63,365 bases of DNA from an uncultured Flavobacteriaceae bacterium (GCA_913051755.1 CAJXBR010000002.1:1-63365); one strand, 5' to 3'. Shown: positions 44,561 to 54,858, numbered from the stretch's first letter. A program made the numbers and translations. The notes: a model not told the origin generated them from the letters alone.

Positions 44561-45694
44561 CTAGCTGATGGCTTTTTTGTAAGTACGACGACGCTTGTGC
44601 AGTTCATGCTCATAGTTTTTCCACATGAGCTGAATCGAATTGTTTTCCTCTAGTTCGGGATTTGTTTCAACATCTGTAATCCCTTGTGCGTTAAACATTT
44701 TTTGGATGGCGTCAAACAAAATTGCTGTCACTCCTTTGTTTTGATAAGCTGGATCGATGCCTATCAAATAAAATGAAGCCCTGTTGTTTTTTCGAAGTGC
44801 ACGCATGATATGAAAAAATCCAAAGGGATAGAGAGAGCCATTGACTTTTTTTAAGGCTTCTGAAAAGGATGGCATGGTGATAGCAAAGGCAATGAGATTG
44901 CCAGATTTGTCTACTACACACTTAATAAACTTGGGATGGATGTACGAAAAATATTTTTCTTTATAATGCGTAACTTGATTGGGTTGTATAGGTACAAAAG
45001 ACTGTAGGTTGTTATAGGTTTTGTTTAGTAGGTCAAACATCTTATCAACGTATGGCACTAATTCTTTTCGGGTCGAAAATTCAAGCGCACTCAGCTCGTA
45101 TCGTTTTGAAATGAGTTCAGCATATTTCTTTACCTTTTCAGGGGCATCCTCAGGCTTGAATATCTTAATTTGAAACTCGACCCATTCTGCTTGTTTGATA
45201 AGCCCTAGGTCTTCAAGGTGTTTTTTTTGATAGGGGTAATGATACCAAGTGATCATGGTGTTTTTGTATTCATAGCCTTGAACCAAAACCCCTGCTTTGT
45301 CCATATTGGAAAAGCCCATTGGACCTTCGAGATAAGTCAACCCGTTTTGCTTTCCCCACTCATGTACAGCATCGATGAGTAAACGACTTACGTTAAGATC
45401 GTCTATGGTGTCGTACCACCCAAACCGAACCTTAGTTTTGGCTTGTTCTTTGACCTCAATCCAATTGATCAAAGCAGCTATGCGACCGAGAATTTGATTT
45501 CCATTTTTGACAACAAAAAGCTTGGAATCGGCATTTTCAAACACAGGATTTTTTCCACGATTAAAGATAGCTTTTTCTTCACTGGTGATAGGCGGCACCC
45601 ATTGATCACAAGCTTTATAAAGTGTAAAGGGGAATGTAAAAAATGCATGGTATTCTTTTTTTGTATTTACTTCATGTAGGCTGTAATGCTTCAT
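44561..45694 (-). CDS. GNAT-like N-acetyltransferase family protein
   Basis: A 377-residue soluble protein with an N-terminal DUF-type region (YKACDQWVPPITSEEKAIF) and a C-terminal GNAT-type acetyltransferase fold. The acetyl-CoA-binding stretch reads LIGIDPAYQNKGVTAILFDAI near residue 310, which fits the GNAT motif A pattern (Q-x-K-G-V-x-x-x-L). The mid-region EGPMGFSNMDKAGVLVQG is highly conserved in homologues. The substrate is unknown. The ATG shares a base with the stop of the upstream porin-like gene (TAATG), so the two are coupled. A role in cell-wall or lipid modification cannot be judged. Confidence 0.75.
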   Translation of the reverse strand: MKHYSLHEVNTKKEYHAFFTFPFTLYKACDQWVPPITSEEKAIFNRGKNPVFENADSKLFVVKNGNQILGRIAALINWIEVKEQAKTKVRFGWYDTIDDLNVSRLLIDAVHEWGKQNGLTYLEGPMGFSNMDKAGVLVQGYEYKNTMITWYHYPYQKKHLEDLGLIKQAEWVEFQIKIFKPEDAPEKVKKYAELISKRYELSALEFSTRKELVPYVDKMFDLLNKTYNNLQSFVPIQPNQVTHYKEKYFSYIHPKFIKCVVDKSGNLIAFAITMPSFSEALKKVNGSLYPFGFFHIMRALRKNNRASFYLIGIDPAYQNKGVTAILFDAIQKMFNAQGITDVETNPELEENNSIQLMWKNYEHELHKRRRTYKKAIS

Positions 45695-46767
45695 TACTTA
45701 TTCTTTTTGGATGCTTTTTTTTGTTTTCGTTCTGCTTGTTTTCTTTCACGTTCACGATCACTAAACTCCTTTATTTTTTCAGCGTTCATTTTTCGATCGA
45801 TACGATTTTTTTTGCGTCGTTTTCTCAGTTCTTTTATCTCTTGGGGAATGCCATTGTCGTTGTATCGATCAATGCGATAAGAAACACCAATGCCTGCTGC
45901 GAACATGCTTGGTGTGTTCTTGAACGTATGACTCAAAAATGCATCAGCTTGTATGTTTTCATTGAACAGATAAACAGCACCAGCTGTTAAAAAAACATCT
46001 GTAGATAACTTGCTGTCAACACTTACTTGCTCTATAAAACCCATCAATCTTCTTTTGATGGGAATCATCAAACTGCTCGACATAAAATTTTGTTCATTGG
46101 CACTTCCCAAATATCTTCTTCCCCAGTTTGTTACAACCACAAAATTATTTAAAAAATGGTTTTGTGTAATTAACATGACTTCTCCTGAAATCTGATTTTG
46201 TTTCAGTGTGGGGGATAGCAGATTAAAAATAGGTGAAAAAGGTTCTCCATAGGGATAGATGTTTCCGAGGCTTAATTCAGATCCCAAATAAAGAGATACT
46301 GCTGGAATCAAATCAACAGCTCGGACGCCTTTATTTGCTTTGTAGCTTTTCATATCGGGCTTATATCGTTCAGAGTTTCGAAATGGATCAAACATCAGGA
46401 GTTTAAACCCAATGGTATTCTTTTTTGTGCCAGCTCTGTTATAGCTCAACCTTCCAGATAGGTTATTAAAAGACAGTTGGTCGTTGTGATAATCAACGCG
46501 ATATATCAGTTCAAGGTTTTGCAAAATCAAACCTGTTCGGAGATCGAGCGTGAATCCTGCGCCTTTACTTTTTGCATCTGCCAGCGAAGCAAATCGGTCT
46601 TGACGATAAGAGGCCCCAAACTCGAGCTGATAAACACCTGGTCCAACAGAAAAAGCTCCCTGTGTAAAACCAGGGCGATTACTGTTGATAATGGGTGTGT
46701 ACTGACTCCACACAAGTGAAGAAACGAACAGTAAAAAAAGACAAAATGTCGCACAGGATTGATTCAT
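45694..46767 (-). CDS. outer-membrane porin-like protein with a basic C-terminal tail
   Basis: A 357-residue protein with a signal peptide (MNQSCATFCLFLLFVSSLVWSQ) and an anti-parallel strand pattern typical of the transporter/MetA-pathway family of outer-membrane barrels (RPGFTQGAFSVGPGVYQLEFG, RLSYNRAGTKKNTIGF). The unusual part is the last 46 residues (about 312-357), a run of lysine, arginine and glutamate (KELRKRRKKNR, RERERKQAERK, KKASKKNK) that is not barrel-like and is predicted to be helical. A second ATG at 46797 is in frame but the one at 46767 gives the signal peptide. It is divergent from the YfhO gene. Confidence 0.72.
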   Translation of the reverse strand: MNQSCATFCLFLLFVSSLVWSQYTPIINSNRPGFTQGAFSVGPGVYQLEFGASYRQDRFASLADAKSKGAGFTLDLRTGLILQNLELIYRVDYHNDQLSFNNLSGRLSYNRAGTKKNTIGFKLLMFDPFRNSERYKPDMKSYKANKGVRAVDLIPAVSLYLGSELSLGNIYPYGEPFSPIFNLLSPTLKQNQISGEVMLITQNHFLNNFVVVTNWGRRYLGSANEQNFMSSSLMIPIKRRLMGFIEQVSVDSKLSTDVFLTAGAVYLFNENIQADAFLSHTFKNTPSMFAAGIGVSYRIDRYNDNGIPQEIKELRKRRKKNRIDRKMNAEKIKEFSDRERERKQAERKQKKASKKNK

Positions 46768-46815
46768 CAACTCAAATATAAAGAAATGCTTTAGCACAAG
46801 TAATGCTTAGAATTG

Positions 46816-46823
46816 TATTTTTG
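46816..46823 (+). promoter_or_regulatory. candidate -7 element of the YfhO operon
   Basis: TATTTTTG matches TAnnTTTG, 19 bases before the ATG of the YfhO gene. No exact TTTG at the -33 position was found (a TTTA lies 23 bases further upstream). Confidence 0.35.
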
Positions 46824-46842
46824 ACATTTAAGTATTTGATTA

Positions 46843-49230
46843 ATGATAAAAAATAGCATTCCTCATTTCCTTTCAGTCATGTTTTTAGCCTTGCTATCCT
46901 TGGCTTTTTTCTATCCTTTAATCAGTGGTAAAGTCATCGTGCAGTCTGATATTCAGCAGTTTCAAGGGATGCAGCGACAAGTATTGGAGCATCGTGCCGA
47001 CTATGACGAAGAGCCATATTGGGCTGATAATGCATTTGGTGGAATGCCGACCTATCAAATCACATCTACATATCCTTATGATTTTATTGGAACAATAGAC
47101 AAGTTGATTCGATTTTTACCACGCCCTGCTGATTATCTTTTCGTGTATCTGCTCAGTTTTTATCTTTTGACATTGTATTTTACACCCAAATTTCAAATCG
47201 CAATTGCAGGGGCTATTGCTTTTGGTTTTTCGACTTATTTACTCATTATTTTAGGTGTAGGGCACAATACCAAAGCACTTGCCATTGGTTATATGCCTTT
47301 GATTGTGTTGGGTGTAGCGCATGTGTTTTCCAACAAACGAATAATTGGATTTTCCATACTTACACTGGCGATGGCTTTGCAAATTCATGCCAATCATTAT
47401 CAAATGACCTATTATGTCTTTATACTTGTGGGTTTGATGGCACTTGGCTTTGCGATCGAATTGTTGCAAAATCGAAAATATCAATCTCTGATAAAATCAT
47501 TTTCGTTGATGATTTTTGCAACATTATTGGCACTTAGTTTTAACGCAACTCAACTGCTTGCAACGAGTGAATATGCAAAAGAAAGCACAAGGGGCAATTC
47601 ATCACTGAAAGAAAACGCATTGGGTGATACAACATCATCTACCGATGGATTGTCTTTTGATTATATCACTGAATACAGTTATGGTTTTGTTGAAACGCTA
47701 AACCTCATCATCCCACGTATTACGGGTGGTGGTAGTGGCGATCGTCCTGACCCTTCAGGAGAACTATCACAATTTTTACAAACTGTCGATGCTGAAACAG
47801 CACAATACGTATTTTCATATGCACGTACATATTGGGGTGATCAGCCCATCGTTGAAGCACCTGCATATATTGGAATCACAGTATTTTTCCTGTCGCTGAT
47901 TGGTTTCTTTTTGATGCACAAGCGTTGGCGATTAATTTTACTGTCATCAATTGTTGTTTCACTGTTGATTTCATGGGGGAAGCACTTACCTCAACTCACT
48001 CAATTTTTGATTGATTATGTACCTTATTACAACAAGTTTAGGGCAGTGAGCTCTGCACAGGTCATCTTGGAACTTTGTTTTCCAATCGCTGCTGTTATGG
48101 GTATGATTAGTTTGATGGATATTTCTAATTCATCTCGTTTAAAAGTGCTCAATCGCAGTCTTTTGCTTGTGATGGGCCTGTTGGGATTGGTTTGGATTAC
48201 TGCTGTTTCTGTATTTGATTATAAGTCTGATTTTGAAATTTTTTCTGCTTACCCAGAAATTTTAAATCCCTTGAAAGAGGATCGAAAATCAATGCTTCTC
48301 TATGATTTATTGCGATCAGTTGGCTTCATTGTTGTGACCTATGCTGTTTGTCGTTTGGCATTTTTAGACAATAAAAAACAATTTGTAGTTCCTATTGTCG
48401 CCTTGGTGATTTTGATCGATCTATGGTCATTTGCGCGCAATTATGTTAACATTGATGACTTTGCGAATAAATCAGTGATGCAGCGTCCATTTCAAGCCAC
48501 TGCTGCCGACAGAGCGATACAAAAAGACACAACTCGATATCGAGTATTTGAACCACGCCTTCGCATGGCACATGCGAGAACTGCTTACTTTCACAATACA
48601 ATTGGAGGCTATCATGGTGCTAAGCCCCATCGTATGCAATCTTTATATGACTATCATTTGAGCGAAACGATTTCGCCAAATGTTGTCAATATGCTCAACA
48701 TCAAATATACCTTACAAACTGCTGAGGATGGAAGTCTGACTGCTGGTGTAAATCCCAGTGCTTTTGGTAATGCATGGCTCGTCGAGGAGGTCATTTCTTG
48801 TTCTTCTGCTGATGATGAAATTCAGCGCCTTACCACTGAGGATCTTGAGCGTAAAGCACTTACAACAGAGAATATCTCTCAAAACAAGTTTGTATTGGAC
48901 AGCCTTTCTCAAATTTCGTTGGTCAGTCATAAAGCTAATGAGTTGAGATATCGTGCGACAGTCTCATCAACTTCATTTGCTGTTTTTTCAGAGATGTATT
49001 ACCCACACGGTTGGAAGTCGTTTTTGAATGGAGAGGAAGTTTCACATCATCGTGTAAACTATGCACTTCGAGGGCTTATTATTCCTGCAGGTACGCATGA
49101 GATTCTTTTTCGATTTGAGCCAGATGTGATTGCAAGAGGTTCACGCATTCGATTGGCTGGATATGTAATTTTCAGCTTGATTGCCTTTGTATTTTTTGTG
49201 CCGTTGAAGAGATTTGGATTAAAGCAATAA
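46843..49230 (+). CDS. YfhO family polytopic membrane protein
   Basis: A 795-residue inner-membrane protein with at least eleven hydrophobic segments, of the YfhO family (GT-C-type glycosyltransferase superfamily). The first periplasmic loop contains ADNAFGGMPTYQ, a characteristic GGMPTYQ stretch, and the C-terminal third is a periplasmic domain (ARTAYFHNTIGGYHGAKPHR) before a last pair of helices. B. subtilis YfhO glycosylates teichoic acid; in Bacteroidota the acceptor is not known. It is followed by a glycosyltransferase and a flippase on the same strand, four bases apart or overlapping, so together they form a surface-glycan unit. Confidence 0.87.
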   Translation: MIKNSIPHFLSVMFLALLSLAFFYPLISGKVIVQSDIQQFQGMQRQVLEHRADYDEEPYWADNAFGGMPTYQITSTYPYDFIGTIDKLIRFLPRPADYLFVYLLSFYLLTLYFTPKFQIAIAGAIAFGFSTYLLIILGVGHNTKALAIGYMPLIVLGVAHVFSNKRIIGFSILTLAMALQIHANHYQMTYYVFILVGLMALGFAIELLQNRKYQSLIKSFSLMIFATLLALSFNATQLLATSEYAKESTRGNSSLKENALGDTTSSTDGLSFDYITEYSYGFVETLNLIIPRITGGGSGDRPDPSGELSQFLQTVDAETAQYVFSYARTYWGDQPIVEAPAYIGITVFFLSLIGFFLMHKRWRLILLSSIVVSLLISWGKHLPQLTQFLIDYVPYYNKFRAVSSAQVILELCFPIAAVMGMISLMDISNSSRLKVLNRSLLLVMGLLGLVWITAVSVFDYKSDFEIFSAYPEILNPLKEDRKSMLLYDLLRSVGFIVVTYAVCRLAFLDNKKQFVVPIVALVILIDLWSFARNYVNIDDFANKSVMQRPFQATAADRAIQKDTTRYRVFEPRLRMAHARTAYFHNTIGGYHGAKPHRMQSLYDYHLSETISPNVVNMLNIKYTLQTAEDGSLTAGVNPSAFGNAWLVEEVISCSSADDEIQRLTTEDLERKALTTENISQNKFVLDSLSQISLVSHKANELRYRATVSSTSFAVFSEMYYPHGWKSFLNGEEVSHHRVNYALRGLIIPAGTHEILFRFEPDVIARGSRIRLAGYVIFSLIAFVFFVPLKRFGLKQ

Positions 49231-49234
49231 CACT

Positions 49235-50482
49235 TTGGGGACTTCACAAACAAAACATATCATCCTTGTAAGTTACTACTGGCCACCAGCTGGTGGATCG
49301 GGGGTGCAGCGTTGGTGGTTTTTCACAAACGAACTTGCAAAAAAGGGATGGACAATTGATGTGATTACTGTTCAGTACCCAGTTGGAACTCCTGTAGATT
49401 CATCTTTTACTGATCAAGCACACCCCAACATCAAGATATATCCCCTTTCGATTTGGGAACCTGGAAAGCGCTTGTACAGCACGACAAAACCCAAAACATC
49501 TAAGGGATTATTTTCATATGTTGTTCGTTGGATTCGTGCCAATTTTTTCTTCCCAGATGCTCGACAGTTTTTTATCAAACCAGCAATTCGTTTGGTTGAA
49601 AAGTGTTTGGCGGCACAACCCACCCAGTGGCTGATTACCACAGGACCACCACATAGCATGCACATGGTTGGTCGTGCAATTCGAAAATCAAATGATGTAC
49701 AATGGTTGGCTGATTTCCGTGATCCTTGGACACAATTTTATGTCAATCATGAGTTGCCAATGATGTTATTTGTTCGACAAAAGCACAAACGCATTGAACA
49801 GCAAGTGATTTCAACTGCTGATTATGTGGTGACAACAACACCAAGCTTGGCAACGCTCTATTCTGCCATAAACCCCTCAGTGAGTTGTATTTACAATGGA
49901 TATGAAAAGATATTGGAGGGAACACTATCTAAGGAGTTTTCCATCACCTACACAGGTGTTTTAAAACCCAATCAGCATATCGAAACACTTTGGTCTGTCT
50001 TCGATAAACTTTCCTCTATCGATCAAGTGTTTGCAAATAATGCGCATTTGCATTTGTATGGCGTTTATGAAAACAAGCCAATTCCTCCAGTAATGGAGAA
50101 TCAAGTCACCGTTCATGGCTATCATGCAAAAGAGGTGATCGACAACATACTTCCACAGTCCCATCTACTGTTATTGTTGGGTAATGATCAACCCCAAAGT
50201 CAGTTTGTTATTCACGGAAAATTGTATGCTTACATGGCTGCTCAACGTCCTATTTTGGCTATTGTCAACAAACATGGCGATATGTCCAAAATCATTAAAG
50301 ACTTTCAGTTAGGAGCTGCTTTTTTATATACTGAAATCGATAAAATGACTGCTTGGATTGCAACTGTATTTGAAGATTATAAATCAAAAACGAGTGCACC
50401 CCTACAACAACCCGATCAGCGTTTTTCGCGTAAAAAACAAGCCGAACAACTACATTTGTATCTTAATCAATCAAACAACTGA
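49235..50482 (+). CDS. glycosyltransferase, GT4/GT-B-like
   Basis: A 415-residue cytoplasmic or membrane-associated glycosyltransferase. The N-terminal nucleotide-sugar domain starts VSYYWPPAGGSGVQRWW (the PPxGGSG motif of GT4 enzymes), and a mid-region LITTGPPHSMHMVG and ADFRDPWTQ are typical of glycan glycosyltransferases of this class. The start is TTG 49235 because no in-frame ATG is near. It ends exactly where the flippase begins (TGATG overlap), so all three genes of the surface-glycan cluster are coupled. The sugar donor and acceptor are unknown. Confidence 0.82.
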   Translation: MGTSQTKHIILVSYYWPPAGGSGVQRWWFFTNELAKKGWTIDVITVQYPVGTPVDSSFTDQAHPNIKIYPLSIWEPGKRLYSTTKPKTSKGLFSYVVRWIRANFFFPDARQFFIKPAIRLVEKCLAAQPTQWLITTGPPHSMHMVGRAIRKSNDVQWLADFRDPWTQFYVNHELPMMLFVRQKHKRIEQQVISTADYVVTTTPSLATLYSAINPSVSCIYNGYEKILEGTLSKEFSITYTGVLKPNQHIETLWSVFDKLSSIDQVFANNAHLHLYGVYENKPIPPVMENQVTVHGYHAKEVIDNILPQSHLLLLLGNDQPQSQFVIHGKLYAYMAAQRPILAIVNKHGDMSKIIKDFQLGAAFLYTEIDKMTAWIATVFEDYKSKTSAPLQQPDQRFSRKKQAEQLHLYLNQSNN

Positions 50483-51936
50483 TGGGAATCGTTGCCAAAC
50501 AAACCTCTCAAAATATACTGACAATCGGCATTGCCTTTATGTTTGGGGGGATCAATACATTGGTGTTTTACCCTGCTTTTCTTTCTGCTGAGGCCTATGG
50601 GCTTGTTGTCTTTTTATTGGCAACATCCAACTTACTCATGCCATTGATTGGCTTTGGGATTCATCAGACCATCATTCGATATTACAGCTCTTTTCAGGAA
50701 AAAGAGATGCAGCAGCGATTTATGAATTTTGTTGTTCTCTTACCACTTTTGATTGCCTTGCTCACAGGGTGTATTTGTATTACTTTTTATCACTCTATTG
50801 TCAACAGCCTTTCCATACAAAATCCGATCATTGCTGATTACACCTGGGTCATATTTGTTGTGGCATTTGCCACTGCTTATTTTGAAGTATTTTACGCTTG
50901 GGCTCGTGTTCAATTGCAGTCTGTGCTTGGCAATGTCCTCAAAGAGATTTACCCTAGATTTTTTCTCTTCCTCCTTTTGATTGCCTTGTACTTTTTCGAG
51001 CTGTCATTTGATCAATTTATTATCACCTTAGTCATTGGCTATTTTATTCGTTTGTTGTTGATGATTCTGTTAGCAAATCATTACTATCCAGTTAGTATTC
51101 GTTTACATTTTCCCTCAAATATTCGTTCGATTTTAATCTATTCAGCTACCATATTACTGGCTGCATTTGCAGGGAGTTTAATCATCGACATCGATAAGTT
51201 TATGATACCTCAGTTGCAAGAGATAAAGCAAACAGCTTTTTATGCCATTGCAATTTTCGCTGCCACACTAGTCGAAGTGCCAGCACGTGCGATGCAGCAA
51301 ATTTTGAACCCCTTGGTTGCAACAGCAGTGAATGAAAATAATCCAAAAGAAGTCAACAATCTTTATAAAAAAAGTGCTCTCAACCTGGTTGTAGTTTCGG
51401 GTTGGTTTTTCTTGTTGGTGAATCTCAACAGCGAAGCCTTATTCTCCTTGTTACCTGATGTGGGCTATCAAACAGCCACTACTGTTGTTTTATATATTTC
51501 CTTAGCAAAACTCCTAACGATGATTTTTGGTTGTGGAAGTGCGATTATTTCAAACAGTTCATTTTATCAGATCACACTTTTATTTTCAATCCTCATGGCA
51601 TTGGGGGTTACACTGCTTAACATCTTGTGGATACCTGCCTATGGAATCGATGGTGCAGCACTTGCAACATTGGTTGTGATTGGCTCTTCTATCCTTCTAA
51701 AGATGGCTTATTTGTATTATAAAATCAATGCGCATCCATTCTCGTGGAATATGTGTAAAACCCTAATTGTTGTTGGGATATTGTTTGTTGTTTTTGATTC
51801 GTTTGACTTCACAGTATCGCCCATCCTTCAAATCGTTTTGACATCAGCATTGGTGTCAGTTTTTTACTTTACGATTGTTGTCCAATTTAAGCTTTCCAAC
51901 GACTTAATTCGCTTGCTACATCGAGTGATCAAATAA
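50482..51936 (+). CDS. polysaccharide flippase (Wzx/MATE-like)
   Basis: A 484-residue membrane protein with about 12-14 hydrophobic helices and the Wzx/oligosaccharide flippase signature (LATSNLLMPLIGFGIHQTIIRYYS at the second helix, GSLIIDIDKFMI at the middle, and a late GIDGAALATLVVIGSSILLK). It would move lipid-linked glycan units across the inner membrane, matching the upstream glycosyltransferase and YfhO protein. Its C-terminal 21 bases overlap the 3' end of the convergent uvrA gene. Confidence 0.88.
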   Translation: MGIVAKQTSQNILTIGIAFMFGGINTLVFYPAFLSAEAYGLVVFLLATSNLLMPLIGFGIHQTIIRYYSSFQEKEMQQRFMNFVVLLPLLIALLTGCICITFYHSIVNSLSIQNPIIADYTWVIFVVAFATAYFEVFYAWARVQLQSVLGNVLKEIYPRFFLFLLLIALYFFELSFDQFIITLVIGYFIRLLLMILLANHYYPVSIRLHFPSNIRSILIYSATILLAAFAGSLIIDIDKFMIPQLQEIKQTAFYAIAIFAATLVEVPARAMQQILNPLVATAVNENNPKEVNNLYKKSALNLVVVSGWFFLLVNLNSEALFSLLPDVGYQTATTVVLYISLAKLLTMIFGCGSAIISNSSFYQITLLFSILMALGVTLLNILWIPAYGIDGAALATLVVIGSSILLKMAYLYYKINAHPFSWNMCKTLIVVGILFVVFDSFDFTVSPILQIVLTSALVSVFYFTIVVQFKLSNDLIRLLHRVIK

Positions 51937-54663
51937 CTTTTTATAAAGGCTTGACTTTCGATTGGTATTGATTTCTTTAGGACTTCCTGTTGCCAGTAGT
52001 TCCCCACCCAATTGCCCACCATTTGGACCCAAATCTATGATGTGATCGACGTGTTCGATCAGACTCGTGTTGTGTTCAATAACTATAATACTATGCCCTA
52101 GATCAATGAGTTGACGAAAGGATTTCAGCAGCTTTCCAATATCGTGGAAATGAAGTCCAGTGGTTGGTTCATCGAAGAGAAACAAAACACTACCCTTATG
52201 ACTCCCCTTGGTTAGAAAACTCGCCAACTTGATTCGTTGGGCTTCGCCACCCGAAAGGGTAGATGATGATTGTCCTAGGGCAATATACCCCATCCCAACA
52301 TCAGCTAGTGATTGGATTTTTTTTACAATTTTGTTTTCGTTGTATTTTTTGAAAAAAGCAAGTGCTTCGTCAACACTCATCGACAGAATATCAAAGATGT
52401 TTTTCTCTGCAAAGCGAACTTCTAGTACCTCTCGTTTAAAGCGTTTTCCTTCACAAGTTTCACATTTCAATTTGACATTAGCCATAAACTGCATTTCGAT
52501 TGTAACTTCACCTTCTCCCTTGCAGCTTTCACATCGACCACCATCGACATTAAACGAAAAATGCTTGGCTGAATAACCAGCCAATTTTGAGGCTTGTTGG
52601 TCGGCAAAAAGTTTTCGAATGATATCATAGGCTTTGATATAAGTGATCGGGTTGGAGCGCGACGAGGTGCCAATTGGGTTTTGACTGATGTACTCAATTG
52701 CAGTGATATCGTTTAGATCACCACCAATACCACTGTGTTGACCTGGCTTTTCAGTAAAGATTTTTTTTTCTCTCAGCAGTGCGGGCCAGAGAATTCCTTT
52801 GATTAGGGTGCTTTTCCCACTACCCGAAACCCCTGTTACAGCAGTGATGGAATGCAGCGGAAATCGAACGTCGATATTTTTTAAATTGTTTTCACGTGCG
52901 CCTCTTAGTTCGATGTATTTTGATGTTTTGATAGGATTTGTTTTTTGGGCGATCATCTCCTTTCCATTAAGGTAGGATGCAGTGAGGCCATTGGATTGCA
53001 GAATATCGTTCAATGCACCTTGCACAACAATTTCACCTCCAAAAAGACCTGCCTCAGGACCCAGATCCACAATCTCATCTGCTGCACGAATGATATCTTC
53101 ATCATGCTCAACAACAATCACAGTATTGCCGAGGTCACGTAGTTTTTCCAAAATGCGAATCAATCGTTTTGTGTCTTTGGGGTGTAGACCAATGCTTGGT
53201 TCGTCGAGGATATACATCGACCCAACCAAACTGCTACCAAGCGAGGTTGCCAAATTGATTCGTTGCGACTCCCCTCCAGACAAACTGTTTGACTTTCGGT
53301 TGAGTGTGAGGTATGACAAGCCAACTTCACAGAGAAAATCCAACCGGCTTATGATTTCTGTGAGCAATCGTTCAGCGATCTGTTGGTCCTGCTTGTTAAG
53401 CTTGAGTTGTTGCATAAAGTTCAACAATTCATGTACTGGCATATCAACTAAATCCCCAATTGATTTTTCATTGATTTTGACATATTGTGTGTCTCTCCGA
53501 AGTCGTTTGCCCTCACAAGTTGTACAGCTTGTGCGACCTCTATATCGCGACAACATCACACGATTTTGAATCTTATAGCTTTTCTTTTCGAGTCGTTGAA
53601 AAAACGCATCAATTCCTTTAAATTGTTTGTTGCCTTGCCACAACAGTTTTTTGTGTTTTTCTGTGAGTTCGAAATAGGGTTTATGGATTGGAAAATCAAA
53701 CAAACGAGCAGTTTCGATCAGTTTCTTTTTATAGCGACTAGCACTCGACGAGCGCCAAGGCGCAACTGCATCTTCATAAATAGACAGTGCTGTATTTGGG
53801 ATCACCAAATCGTGATCAATCCCAATCAAGTCGCCATATCCTTCGCAGTCTGGGCATGCGCCCAAGGGGTTATTGAAGCTAAACAAATGTGGTGTTGGCT
53901 CGAGAAATGTCATACCATCTCTTGCAAATTGATTTGAGAAATCTTTATACAGGTCATCATATGGGAAAAAGAGTTGAAGGTTCCCTTTACCTTCAAAAAA
54001 AGCAGTCTCCAACGAATCTGCCAAGCGACTCAATGCATCTTCATCTGTTTTCAAAATCACTCGGTCTATAACGAGGTGGCAGGAAGAGGGTGGATTGTCT
54101 TTCTCCTCATTGATGCGAACAACCTGCCCATCGACTAAAATTCTTGCATAGCCTTGTTGTTCAAAGAGATTTAGAACCTGTTCCATCGACCGGTTTTCAT
54201 CGATTGTAACAGGGGATAAAACAATCATTTTTGTTCCTTCTTTGTGTGTTTTGATATCATCGAGGATGTCGCTCACACTGTCTTTGGAAACAACTTCATT
54301 GGAAATGGGGGAGTAGGTTTTGCCAATGCGTGCATAGAGCAGCTTTAGGTAATCATAGACTTCGGTTGTGGTACCGACTGTTGACCTTGGGTTGGTGCTA
54401 TTGACTTTTTGTTCGATTGCAATGGCAGGGGCAAGACCCTCAATTTTATCCACTTTAGGTTTGTCGAGACGACCCAAAAACTGCCGTGCATAGGATGACA
54501 AACTTTCCACATAACGACGTTGACCCTCAGCATAGAGGGTATCAAAGGCTAAACTCGACTTTCCAGAGCCAGAAAGCCCTGTAAACACGACCAGTTTACG
54601 ACTGGGAATATCAATATTTATATCTTTCAGGTTGTGCATTTTTGCACCACGGACCCGGATCAT
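51916..54663 (-). CDS. uvrA: excinuclease ABC subunit A
   Basis: The 915-residue damage-recognition ATPase of nucleotide excision repair. Two ABC modules are plain: the first P-loop GLSGSGKSSLAFDT near residue 30, and the second GVSGSGKSTLIKG near 620, with two LSGGE signatures. Zinc-finger cysteine pairs appear as CPDCEGYGD, CTTCEGKR, CESCKGEGE and CETCEGKR. Start at ATG 54663 leads into MIRVRGAKMHNLK; the open frame begins at a TTG, 54684. It converges with the flippase gene. Flavobacterial UvrA of this length is standard. Confidence 0.96.
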   Translation of the reverse strand: MIRVRGAKMHNLKDINIDIPSRKLVVFTGLSGSGKSSLAFDTLYAEGQRRYVESLSSYARQFLGRLDKPKVDKIEGLAPAIAIEQKVNSTNPRSTVGTTTEVYDYLKLLYARIGKTYSPISNEVVSKDSVSDILDDIKTHKEGTKMIVLSPVTIDENRSMEQVLNLFEQQGYARILVDGQVVRINEEKDNPPSSCHLVIDRVILKTDEDALSRLADSLETAFFEGKGNLQLFFPYDDLYKDFSNQFARDGMTFLEPTPHLFSFNNPLGACPDCEGYGDLIGIDHDLVIPNTALSIYEDAVAPWRSSSASRYKKKLIETARLFDFPIHKPYFELTEKHKKLLWQGNKQFKGIDAFFQRLEKKSYKIQNRVMLSRYRGRTSCTTCEGKRLRRDTQYVKINEKSIGDLVDMPVHELLNFMQQLKLNKQDQQIAERLLTEIISRLDFLCEVGLSYLTLNRKSNSLSGGESQRINLATSLGSSLVGSMYILDEPSIGLHPKDTKRLIRILEKLRDLGNTVIVVEHDEDIIRAADEIVDLGPEAGLFGGEIVVQGALNDILQSNGLTASYLNGKEMIAQKTNPIKTSKYIELRGARENNLKNIDVRFPLHSITAVTGVSGSGKSTLIKGILWPALLREKKIFTEKPGQHSGIGGDLNDITAIEYISQNPIGTSSRSNPITYIKAYDIIRKLFADQQASKLAGYSAKHFSFNVDGGRCESCKGEGEVTIEMQFMANVKLKCETCEGKRFKREVLEVRFAEKNIFDILSMSVDEALAFFKKYNENKIVKKIQSLADVGMGYIALGQSSSTLSGGEAQRIKLASFLTKGSHKGSVLFLFDEPTTGLHFHDIGKLLKSFRQLIDLGHSIIVIEHNTSLIEHVDHIIDLGPNGGQLGGELLATGSPKEINTNRKSSLYKKLFDHSM

Positions 54664-54757
54664 TTTTTCTTTTTTCAATTGCAATTAGCTTTTAACCATA
54701 AAATGTTTTTGGATAATCGTTAAAAATACTTATAAATTGTTCACTATCAATATAATT

Positions 54758-54786
54758 TTTGTTATTTGAATAAATTGATATATTTG
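54758..54786 (+). promoter_or_regulatory. promoter upstream of the ECF sigma factor
   Basis: TTTG (54758-54761) and TATATTTG (54779-54786) are 17 bases apart, matching the Bacteroidota -33/-7 layout. The start of transcription would be near 54793, leaving a leader of about 65 bases before the sigma gene ATG at 54859. The rest of the 174-base gap from 54685 to 54858 is AT-rich with no other feature. Confidence 0.5.
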
Positions 54787-54858
54787 TAAAAATACTTCTG
54801 CCCATACTAAACATATACGTTTTTAATTTTATTGTAACCTTTTAAAACGTAATATGTT

